NCBI GenBank assembly: GCA_026770575.1
Contig: MU657165.1
Coordinates: 241,430-267,978, forward strand
Reading direction: 5' to 3'
From: Pelagophyceae sp. CCMP2097
Lineage: Eukaryota; Sar; Pelagophyceae
DNA: 26,549 bases
Each line of letters opens with the position of its first letter. The first letter of the stretch is position 1. This document shows positions 18,815-26,549 of the stretch, one piece after another. The position numbers were made by a program, and so were the translations under genes. The notes beneath the pieces are model-generated. The model was not told the DNA's origin and made no database searches. It saw only the letters and a list, made by a program, of their open reading frames with translations.

Positions 18815-19854
18815 ATGGCCACGATGGACGAGCCGAAGGTCGCTTCGAAGCCCTGCTGCGTCTGCGCCGCGCCGAACGGCAAGCACTGCATGAAGTGCAA
18901 ATCGCGCCACTACTGCGGCAAAGAGTGCCAGCTCGTAGACTGGAAACGAGGGCACAAGGCGCAGTGCAAGCAGCTGACAGCCTCTTTGGATGCGCTCATG
19001 CCGGAGAAGAAGCCCAAGGAGGCGCCGGCCATCGCCGAGGGCGTCTTGCAAGCGGACGGCGCCAAGGCGCGCTTATCGGCTGTCCGAGCAGCAAAACCGA
19101 CTGAGGCCGGCGCGCTGAGCGACGACGCGTCGTCCTGGCGCGGCACGTGCGCAATCTGCCTGGACATGCTGCCGGTTGAAGGTGACAAACAAACATTCTT
19201 CTCGTGCTGCTGCAAGTGCATTTGCACGGTATGCCACGACAAATGCCGGCAGCACGACAAGCGCTGCCCGCTCTGCCGATCGCCGCCCTACGAGTCGGAC
19301 GCCGAGTGGGTGCGCCGGGTGCAGAAGCACGTGGACAAGGGCAACACCGAGGCGCAGGTCATGCTCGGGAATGAGTACCGCACTGATGGCCCGGGCCTCC
19401 AGCAAAGCTTTCAGCGGGCGGTCCAGCTATACGAGCGCGCTGCGGCGCAAGGCCATGCAGAAGCACAGAATAATCTGGGAACTTGTTACTCTCGAGTGGA
19501 TGGCGTCGAGCTCGACTACAAGATCGCCGCGCAGTGGTTCCGACGCGCAGCCGAGGAAGGACATCCTTCCGCGCAATACAATTTCGGCATGATGTTCGCC
19601 GCCTTCGAAGGCCAGGGCGTGGCGCAGTCGGACGACGAAGCCGTGCTGTGGTTCCGGCTCGCCGCAGCGCAGGGCCACGCGGACGCGCTCTACAACCTCG
19701 GCGTATGTCACAAAACGGCCAGGGTGTGCCGCAGGACCTCGGCGCGGCACTGCGCCTCTACAAGCGCGCCGCGGCCAAGGGGTACCCCGGCGCGGCGGCG
19801 GAGGTCGAACGGCTCGTGGCGTGGCTCGCGGCGCACCCAGGCCGGCCGGCGTGA
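18815..19854 (+). pseudogene. MYND finger - RING - Sel1 repeat protein, with apparent one-base frameshift
   Basis: The N-terminus has a complete MYND zinc finger (CCVCAAPNGKHCMKC, HYCGKEC, DWKRGHKAQC; residues about 14-52). A RING-like finger follows (CAICLD at residue 112, FFSCCCKCICTVC, RCPLC), then Sel1-type TPR repeats, e.g. AQVMLGNEYRTDG, AVQLYERAAAQGHAEAQNNL and AVLWFRLAAAQGHADALYNL. MYND and Sel1 bind proteins; RING suggests ubiquitin transfer (family knowledge). At about 19703 the frame slips: after LYNLGV the expected repeat continues in the +1 frame as MSQNGQGVPQDLGAALRLYK and ends at a stop at 19854. Without correction, translation runs on in unlike sequence to 20062. One missing base explains this. 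It may be an assembly error, a recent mutation or a truncated allele, so the pseudogene label is provisional. Confidence 0.75.
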
Positions 19855-20327
19855 CCGCTCAGGCGCGTTCTCAACCGCCCGGCCGCTCGAGCGGCCGGCG
19901 ACCATCTTCCTCGGGGAGCGCCCCCCATTAATAGCCGTCAAAGTTGGTGCCTCTGTCGGGGACCGCGGAGCCGCGCCGCTCTCGCGCGCATCCAGGCGCG
20001 GGCGACTGAGGACGCCGCGGTCGAAGCTCGCACAGGTGGATCATAGGTGGATCGTACGTTGATAGGGATCAATGGGGGTCTCTCAGATCCGTACAATTGT
20101 ACGACGAATCGTTTGATGCGACGGCCAACGTCGCCCGCGGCCCTCGAGGAGGCTCTTCAGCGCGGCGCTCCCGGAGGCCCGCGACGCCGCAGAAGCCTGC
20201 GCTCGGAGAGAGCCGCCGCGGCGCGGCGGCCCTTCGTTTTGTTATTTTGTCAAAAATCGCCCAAAATCGTGTGCTTAACCTCTGAAGGACACGGCTCACT
20301 TCATTGACTTCAACAGTCTCCTTGAGG
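19855..20327. other. Intergenic region upstream of the plastid-protein gene
   Basis: I see no independent gene. The uncorrected frame of the MYND-RING gene continues to 20062, but that part is Arg/Pro-rich and unlike any Sel1 repeat. The centre carries a 14-bp palindrome at 20090-20103. AT-richer sequence at about 20235-20310, just before the next ATG, probably contains the promoter of the next gene. Confidence 0.45.
20090..20103. promoter_or_regulatory. 14-bp palindrome CGTACAATTGTACG
   Basis: This is a perfect palindrome 225 bases upstream of the start of the plastid-protein gene. It could be a binding site for a dimeric factor; there is no other support. Confidence 0.25.
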
Positions 20328-21535
20328 ATGGCGCTGGCGCTGGTGCTGCTGGCGTGGACGGCGCCGGCGGCGGCGCTGGTCCGCGGCGGCGCGGCGGGCC
20401 CGCGGGCCGCGCCCGTTTCCGCGGCGCCGGGCGGTTATGCCGCACAGGCCGCCGCCGCGCGGGCAAAGCGCGGCGACGTCCCCGCCGCCGAGCGCGCCTT
20501 CCCGCCGCAGCCGGCGCGCGCCCCCGCCGACGTCGAGTCGTGGCGCGCCGGCGACGTGCCGCCCGCGGCGCTCGTGACGCGGGTGCGCCGCCTGCTCGGC
20601 CAAGGCCTTTGCCTTTCGTCGGGCGCGTCTACGCCTTTGTGCCGACGCACGCCTCTAGGTGCTCTCGGCGCTGGGCGATCGCTTGGCGCCGAACGCGAAG
20701 CCCCTGGCGCGGCGCCGCTTGGAGTCGCTGCTGCGGGATGTTGACATGATCATCACGTGCTTCGGCGGTGGCGCGCCCGTGCCCCTCGCGCAGCTCGAGG
20801 CGCTCTACGCCGGCGCGCCCGCGCCGGCCGCAGTCGCCGCGCCGGCCGCAGTCGCCGCGCCCACCGCGGTTGCCGCGCCGCCGCCGCCGCCGCGCTCGCC
20901 GCCGCCGCCGCCGCCGTCGACGCCGCCGCCGCCGTCTACGCGGTGGCGCGCGCCGTCGACGCCGACGCCGCCGATGGCGCCCGCGCCGGCGGCGCAGGCC
21001 GCCGCGGCGCCCGGGCGTCCGGCGCCGCCGCCGGGCCTGCCTCCGCGCGCGACGGCGGCGGCGGCGGCTGCGGCGCCGCGCTCTATGGCGCCGCCGCCGG
21101 GGTCCGCGCCGGCGACGGCGTCGCCCACAATGCAAAAGGTGACGGGCACGGACGGCGTGGTCCGCGAGATTGCGTACCAGGATGAAGACTCTTCTGTTGA
21201 AATGGACGACGACGAGGAGATTAACTCCATCGAAGACGAAAACGAACGCCGCCAGGCCATGTGAGTGGACGATGAACGCGCGTCCCGTGTGTGATGGGGC
21301 CGTTTAGGTACGGTGTCCCCGTGGGCGTAAAGAACACGTATGACATCGACGGCATGGAGGACATGACGCCCGAGGAGTACATGGCCGTGCGTTGCTTCTG
21401 CTACGAGGGCCCTTCGAAACGAACCAATAGGCTCTCAACGAGCGCACCAAGGCGGATCAGCGTGCGCGCCGGGATAGCAACAAGGGCTCCAGCAGCCCGG
21501 CAAACGATTACTTCAAGATGCTCGAGCGCCGCTAA
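20328..21535 (+). CDS. Secreted or plastid-targeted Pro/Ala-rich protein with conserved acidic tail, unknown function
   Basis: Four exons: 20328-20582, 20659-21260, 21308-21386 and 21431-21535, with GT-AG introns of 76, 47 and 44 nt and continuous frame (346 aa). The start MALALVLLAWTAPAAALVRG is a signal peptide followed by an Ala/Arg/Pro-rich segment like a stramenopile plastid transit peptide, although the usual Phe after the cleavage site is Leu here. A short helical domain (RVLSALGDRLAPNAKPLARR, ESLLRDVDMII) precedes a long Pro/Ala low-complexity run (about 20814-21124). The last 100 residues look folded and conserved: KVTGTDGVVREIAYQDEDSS, an acidic patch, RRQAMYGVPVGVKNTYDIDG, MEDMTPEEYMAALNERTKAD, and a terminus of NDYFKMLERR. 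I do not recognise the family. Confidence 0.72.
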
Positions 21536-21761
21536 GCAGACCAGCGGAGTAACCAAGAGGCTCTTTGAGCTCTCCAGCAGTGGGCTCACACTGTCATGTG
21601 AAGAAGGGTACTTGCGTGGAATTTCAGGCCCAGGAAAATGCACATTTGTATCATGAAGACCCCTACTCATGAAAATGCATTCTGATGTGCCTCAACAGGG
21701 TCCACCGAAACACGACACTTGCAAAGCACCCACCTCCCACTCTTCCCGTTCCTCTCGCGCC

Positions 21762-23351
21762 ATGGGTGCGTGCTCGAGCAAGGGCGAGGACGCGACGGAG
21801 GACATGGTCGCGCAGACGCACTTGGAGGAGAAGCAAATGGCCGAAGAGTCCAAGGTACGCCCTTCGATGCGCCGGGGCCTCGGGTCCCGAGGGGGATCTG
21901 GAGAGACCCTCCGCCGCCCCACGAGCACGTGCTCCGGCGCGCGCCTCGCGGCGGCGCCGAGGGAAGGCGCCGCCGCGGGCCGCGCCGTGGCGGCGCGCGG
22001 CGCTGGGGGACATTCTGTGACAAGGGCGCCCGCGCCCGCGTGCCGCGACTCGAGAGGCTCGCGCGGCGCCGGCGGCCGTGCGGCGCGGCGGGCGCATCCC
22101 GGGCGCCGCTGCGGGGCGCCGAGGGCGCGGGGGGCCTTGCATTGCCTCGAGGGTCGAAGACCGCCCCCGCGGCGTCTATACGTTCTCTGCGTAGCTCAAG
22201 CTCCTCCTCCTCGGCGCGGGCGAGTCCGGCAAGTCCACCGTCTTCAAGCAGATGAAGATCTTGTACGGTTCGCCGGAGACGTCGCAGGAGGACAAGAACC
22301 TGGTTCGCACGATCATCTACAACAACACGATTACGTAGGAAGCCCGCGTACAAGCCCATGCGTGGAAAACAGAGGGTGTGCTCGCAGAGGTGTACGCCTT
22401 GAAACGTCGTTGTAGGTGCATGCAGACGGTGCTGGAGTACTGTGAAGCCTTGGAGATGAATCAGTTCGTGCTTGAGTCGAACAAGGAGCACATGGCCACG
22501 GTCGCCGACCTCGACGAGAACGAGGAGCTGACCCCGGAGCTCGGCGAGGCCTTTGCTGCACTCTGGAAGGACCCCGGGATCACGGCGACTTGGGAGCGTC
22601 GGACAGAGTTCCAGATCGTTGAATCGCTCGCGTATTACTTTGACAACGTCGAGCGCATTTCCGAGCCGGACTACATGAACAAGCCATCCTACACGCGCGA
22701 CGAGGAGGTGCTGTACCAGAAGGACGCTTTACTTGCTCGAGTGCGCACTTCGGGCATCGTCACGGAATGCTACGACGTCGACGGCAAAAAGTGGGAAATG
22801 TACGACGTTGGAGGCCAGCGCAACGAGCGGCGCAAGTGGATCCACTGCTTCGAGAACGTCACCGCCGTCATCTTCGTCGCGGCGATTTCCGAGTACAACC
22901 AAATTTTGTTTGAGGACGCGACAACCAACAGAATGTCCGAAGCTTTAGAGCTCTTCGAGGAGATCAACTCCAACGTCTTCTTCTCAAAGGCCTCGATGAT
23001 CTTGTTCCTGAACAAAAAGGACCTCTTCGAGGAGAAGATCAAGGTTTGCGACATTAAGGACACGCCCGCGTTCGCAGACTACGACGGCGGCTGCGACTAC
23101 GACGCCGGCTGCGCCTACTTCGTCAAGCGCTTCATGGCCCTCAAGGGAGATGCTTCGAAAGATGTTTATCACCACTGCACGTGCGCGACGGACACGAAAA
23201 ACGTCGGGATCGTATTCAACTCGTGTAAACAGGTCCGTTCCTAGAGCAGCTTCCTAGAGCATGTTCCTAGAGCGCACCACGGACCCGCAAAGGACAGCCA
23301 ATTCCATAGGTCATCCTGAAGAAGAACCTGGCCTCGTCGGGCTTCATGTGA
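21762..23351 (+). CDS. Heterotrimeric G-protein alpha subunit
   Basis: Four exons: 21762-21854, 22195-22334, 22416-23232 and 23310-23351 (363 aa, normal for the family), all introns [12 protein letters not shown] offers Gly2 for myristoylation and Cys4 for palmitoylation. The guanine-nucleotide boxes are complete: GAGESGKS (P-loop), the switch I Arg in [16 protein letters not shown] with the catalytic Gln, NKKD, and TCATDT. The all-helical insertion lies between the first two. The C-terminus is [13 protein letters not shown], with Ser at the fourth position from the end where pertussis-toxin substrates have Cys. The protein should cycle between GDP and GTP at the plasma membrane and signal from a receptor (established for the family). 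The N-terminal exon and all motifs are intact, so it looks functional. No beta or gamma subunit is in the window. Confidence 0.96.
23239..23273 (+). repeat. Three short direct repeats in intron 3 of the G-alpha gene
   Basis: TTCCTAGAGC occurs at 23239-23248, 23251-23260 and 23264-23273, just inside the donor of the 77-nt intron (23233-23309). This is probably replication slippage. Confidence 0.8.
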
Positions 23352-23722
23352 TGCCTCGCCGAGCCTCCCGCGGCGCCGTCGACGCGCGCCTGCCGAGCCT
23401 GCCGAAAAGCCGAGGCGCTCCCCGCCGACGGCGCCCCCCGCCGACGGCGCCCCCGTGCGACTCCTTCCGACGGCGAGCGGTCCGCCGCAGCCGGCGCCGT
23501 TTCGACCGCCGCCCTCGGCACGCGGTCGTGCGTCGAAACGGAACCCATTGTGTACTAAATAGAATCCAGCGAGACTGCACTCCTGCGTACGGATCCCCGT
23601 GGCCCGGCTGCAACTTGGAGGAGGAGGGGCCTTGTTTCGAATTCGAGTCGTCGGAGAAGGGACCTTGCGGGTCGGAATGGACCTCGCAAGTCGGAATGCA
23701 CCCCACGAGTCGAACAAAGTTG
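23352..23722. other. Intergenic region between convergent G-alpha and PDZ/coiled-coil genes
   Basis: No gene is supported. It contains a short tandem repeat of GCCGACGGCGCCCC (about 23425-23454), and two GTCGGAATG motifs at about 23671 and 23690. Both neighbouring transcripts end here. If the last exon of the minus-strand gene is longer than I think, part of this stretch could be its 3' UTR. Confidence 0.5.
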
Positions 23723-25882
23723 TTAGTGCCCTCTCCGATGCACTGCACTCGCGGAGGCGATGGGTGCTATGAGGGGCTCTTTGGTCGAGGTTGCTCCTTG
23801 ACCAGTGGGCCCCCAGTCCTCCGGAGGCCCTGCGCCGCTTCGCTCGCGGCCGCATTCCTCCGCAGAATCTGCGCCGTCTCGTTGGCCGCGTCGAGCTGCA
23901 TGTCCTATATACAGCGGCGGTCCGGCGATTTCGAGGGCCGACAAACGCGCCTTTTCCTTGAGCAGAAAGGTGATGTTCGCAACGAGCCTGCGCAGCTCGT
24001 TCTCCTTGGCCGACTGCGTCTGGAGAGATTCGATAGCCTTGGTGCTGCCGGCGAGCTCGCGCCAGTCGTCGCGCGCCGAATCGGCCGCCTTGCGCAGCTC
24101 GTGCGCCGCGTCGAGGGCCGCCGCGAGCTTGGCCTCGGCGGCCTGCGCGCGCTGCGGGTGACCGCGGGTGGCGCCGCGGATGACGCGCTGGCGTCCGACG
24201 GGCGACCCAGAGGCGGCGGCTCGACGGCGGCGCATCCCCGGCAGAAAGAGCCCGCGCGCGGACGACGCACTCGCGCTTTGTCAGCCTCCTTCGACGAGCG
24301 GACGAGCTCCGTCTTCATCGAGTCTAAAGTCCGCTGCAGCGCCAGCGCCTTTGGCACGAGCGCCTCGTGCTCCGACCGCAGCCGATCGAGCTCCTGCCGC
24401 GGGACGACGATCCGGAAAAGGGTCTTCGAGTGAGTCGACGACAATCTTCAAAATTGCCGCCTCACGTCGTCGTTCTTTCGGCGGCTGACTTCGAGATCGG
24501 CGCAAGCCTCGCTGAGTTGGTCCTAGGCACCGCGCGGCATTCAACGGAGTCGTGGCTCCGTCGTCGACGGCCGCGCTCCGGCTCGGCGACGGCCGCGGTC
24601 TGGCGCACCTGCGTGTCCTGAAGCTGCCACTGCGCTTCGCCGAGGGCGGCGCGGTGCGTTGCGGCGGCGGCGTCTGTGTCGGCGCGGAGTTTGGAAGTTT
24701 GCTGTTCCGCATCTGCGCGGATCTGATCAGCTTCCGCGCGCGCGGCTCCGAGGACCAGCGCCGCGTCGGCCGCTGCCACGACACGCTGCGCGTCGCCGGC
24801 CGCGGCGGCCTCGTCGAGGCCCGCGCGCGCGGTAGCGAGCTTGGCCTCGAGCTTCTGCCGCCTGGTTGGACGCGTCGGCGCCCGTCGTGCGACACGCGTC
24901 GGCGCCCGTCGCGAGACGCAGCGGCTCGGAGGAACCGCAAAGGGCACGTACGTGGCCGCCGCCTGCTCGAGTTTGTTCTCCCGCACGCTGAGCCTGCGCG
25001 TCGAGGCGTCGCCGCGCCGTCGACTCGCTCGGACGAAGGCGCTCGACTCACTTGGACTCGGTCGTCGCGAGTTTGTTGCGCGCCGCGACGAGGCTCCGCT
25101 CGAGGTCGACGCACCGCTGCTCCGCGAAGGAGTGGGCCTGCTGCTGCGCCGCCGCCGCGTCGCCGGCCGCGGGCACTGCCGCGTCGCCCCGCCGCCGGCT
25201 AGGCGCGTCCGGCGGCGCGGAAGCGGCCGCACCCGAGTCCGTCGCCGCGTCGTCGGCGTCGGGCGTTTGCGGCGAGTCGGCAGCGAGCGAGCTTGCAAAG
25301 TTCGGCTCGAGCGACCTCCCGCGCTGGGCGTCGTACGACTTGCGCGCAGACGTGACGGCGGCGCGGCCGTAGTCCAGCGTGCGGCCGCTGATGGCGCCCA
25401 TATTCCGCAAAGAGACGCCCTTTGGGATGGCCAGGGCGGCGGAGGCGAGCGACGGCATGGCCGCCAGGAGCTTGACGCTCATGCCGCCCTCGGCCACCGT
25501 GGGAGAGGGATCGCCGCCGTCCGTCGCCTCATCGCCGTCCGGTGCCTCATCGCCGCGCCGCCGCCCTACGCAGCTCGGTCCGAGGGGCGCGGCGCGGGGC
25601 CTCGGACGCACACGTCGACGCCAGTGGCTTCGGCCCTTCCTTGAGTTGCTGGAGGATGATCGGGAAGTCTTGTTTAGAGACGTCGTCGCCGGCGAGCGTC
25701 TGAAGCACGTCGCCGACGCAAAGCGGCAGAGCGGCGTCGATGACTGCGGTCACGGTGCAGCCGATGCCGTCGACGCACGGCCCGAGGACGGCCTGCGACA
25801 GCACGTCGGCGCCCAGATCGACTGCCGTCTCGTCGCCCGGCGTCGAATCGTCGTCTTCGTCGTCGTCGTCGGCCGCCGCCAT
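23723..25882 (-). CDS. PDZ-like domain plus coiled-coil protein
   Basis: Six exons: 25882-25612, 25565-25052, 24993-24952, 24861-24609, 24393-24271 and 24151-23723 (543 aa). All introns are GT-AG and phases match at every junction. After an acidic start (MAAADDDDEDDD) comes a PDZ-like segment: GCTVTAVIDAALPLCVGDVL, QTLAGDDVSKQDFPIILQQL, then KEGPKPL. A Gly/Ala/Asp-rich linker follows. From about residue 225 the protein is coiled coil, e.g. QRCVDLERSLVAARNKLATT|ESK, SVRENKLEQAAA|TRQKLEAK, WQLQDTQ|ELDRLRSEHEAL and KENELRRLVANITFLLKEKA. Splicing restores the heptad pattern across four introns, which supports the model. Probable role: scaffold or tether; partner unknown. The final 70 residues after LSALEIAG lose coiled-coil character and may be intron or 3' region if another splice is missed. 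Confidence 0.72.
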
Positions 25883-25917
25883 CTTCTTGAATCTCTGGAC
25901 TTTCTTCTCGCGCGCAA

Positions 25918-25938
25918 CTAGGAATTCCTAGGAATTCC
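25918..25938. promoter_or_regulatory. Palindrome CTAGGAATTCCTAG upstream of the PDZ/coiled-coil gene
   Basis: The 14-bp palindrome at 25918-25931 repeats the core of the one at 3139-3152. The unit GGAATTCC occurs twice here (25921 and 25931), so it partly overlaps a second copy. It lies 36 bases upstream of the minus-strand ATG at 25882. Confidence 0.4.
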
Positions 25939-26288
25939 AAAAGTATAAGTCAATATTTAAGAACCTGGTCAATTTACAAGGGGGGTTCAACATGAAAATG
26001 TCGCTCATTTCCGCACCTCCACAGCACGTTTGAGAAGACTTTGAGTGGCTGGACATGTCCGGCCCGACCCAAGGTGCCGGGCAGGTGGCGGATCTCTCCC
26101 GTTTTTTGCGTATTTCGCGCGCAATCTCGATTTCAGCGTCGCCAAAAGCCGGTTTGAGGTGGTTCTCCATTGTCTTCGGCTAGGATCCGCCTCCCTGTCG
26201 CTTCTTTGGGGCCGGCTGTGGGCCCTGGCGTCGCCAGAGTCCGGCCTGGTGGCCCATGGAGGTGCGGGATTTGGCCCAAAGTTTAGGC

Positions 26289-26323
26289 TATGGGCTCCAT
26301 TTTGCAAGTTATGGGCTCCATTT
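26289..26323. repeat. Short tandem direct repeat, 21-base spacing
   Basis: TATGGGCTCCATTT occurs at 26289-26302 and exactly again at 26310-26323, with seven bases between. Confidence 0.85.
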
Positions 26324-26549
26324 CACTTAAAACGCCCATGCAAATCCGCAATTACGCGGAAATGGTGTCAAGTTTTACACCGTTTTATTCTTAAAAGCGG
26401 CTTCACGGTCGGCGGATCGAGCCCGTAAACAAACTTCCTTCGTCGGGGACCGCGTCGCCACCAGCCCGCGCCGCAGCGACCAAAAGTGGCCCCATACCTC
26501 GTTTGTAGCCCGAGAAATTTGTATCTGAGTGGAATCCGTTTCATGTTGA

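Larger units (their letters stand above)
25883..26549. other. Right-end non-coding stretch with short repeats, possibly part of a dispersed repeat
   Basis: Composition changes sharply from the coding DNA: AT-rich runs alternate with mixed sequence. Frames up to 127 codons exist on both strands, but none has a recognisable domain. TATGGGCTCCATTT is repeated at 26289-26302 and 26310-26323. The stretch 26040-26280 looks like old repeat or retroelement-derived DNA rather than a gene, which is inference; comparison with the rest of the genome would settle it. Confidence 0.4.

Noticed and set aside
19703..19722. A 20-nt GT...AG segment that would restore the Sel1 frame as an intron
   Set aside because: Too short for a spliceosomal intron, and the expected repeat residues (SQNGQGVPQD) are coded inside it in the shifted frame, so a missing base is the better explanation.
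26045..26428. Plus-strand frame of 127 codons at the right end
   Set aside because: No domain, no start context, includes internal tandem repeats; looks like repeat DNA.
1..26549. Bacterial or organellar origin, CRISPR, tRNA, rRNA
   Set aside because: Most genes are split by GT-AG introns with conserved phase, and G-alpha, MCTS1 and MYND-RING proteins are eukaryotic. I found no cloverleaf, rRNA segment or regularly spaced repeat array.

Overview
The window is eukaryotic nuclear DNA, very GC-rich and gene-dense, from a photosynthetic alga with a plastid of red-algal type acquired by secondary endosymbiosis. Most likely this is a stramenopile, and a pelagophyte such as an Aureococcus or Pelagomonas relative fits best (inference). 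The reasons are: most genes are split by short introns (about 45-215 nt) whose 5' splice sites often read GTGCG; there is a CCB1 gene for cytochrome b6f assembly whose N-terminus carries a signal peptide ending in an AGAF|VAP motif; and there is a MYND-RING-Sel1 protein of a kind I associate with Aureococcus. I see no rRNA, tRNA, CRISPR array or intact mobile element.

Layout, left to right. 1-688: no supported gene. 689-2257 (+): sulfotransferase-like protein with a signal peptide, four exons. 2561-3118 (-): Ala-rich protein with short acidic helical repeats; its 3' end is duplicated just downstream. 3330-4118 (-): steroid 5-alpha-reductase-family membrane enzyme, flanked by a split direct repeat. 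4478-5659 (+): long helical protein built of 11- and 15-residue steps. 5751-6726 (-): TPR protein, probably in the plastid. 6863-7883 (-): MCTS1 orthologue in seven exons. 7979-9333 (+): CCB1 in seven exons, sharing a 95-bp divergent promoter with MCTS1. 9402-10908 (-): PLAC8-domain protein. 10963-11874 (-): unrecognised helical protein. 12227-18466 (+): a giant mosaic gene (about 1,875 aa) with coiled coil, EF-hand pair, CBM48-like glycogen-binding module, RNI-type leucine-rich repeats, second EF-hand pair, Cys/His finger and SH3b-like domain. 18815-19854 (+): MYND-RING-Sel1 protein with an apparent one-base frameshift. 20328-21535 (+): secreted or plastid-targeted Pro/Ala-rich protein, four exons. 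21762-23351 (+): complete heterotrimeric G-protein alpha subunit, four exons. 23723-25882 (-): PDZ-like plus coiled-coil protein, six exons. 25883-26549: AT-richer non-coding end with short repeats.

The genes do not form one pathway. They group loosely into plastid biogenesis (CCB1, TPR protein, Pro-rich protein), signalling and calcium (G-alpha, the EF-hand mosaic, the PDZ protein), and general housekeeping (MCTS1, reductase). The clearest novelties are the mosaic EF-hand/CBM48/LRR protein with introns at a fixed position in its repeats, a 22-bp tandem duplication that doubles the 3' splice site of a CCB1 intron, a palindrome shared upstream of two genes, and the hendecad-type helical repeat protein. 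Exon models were derived by hand from frame, homology and GT-AG consistency.
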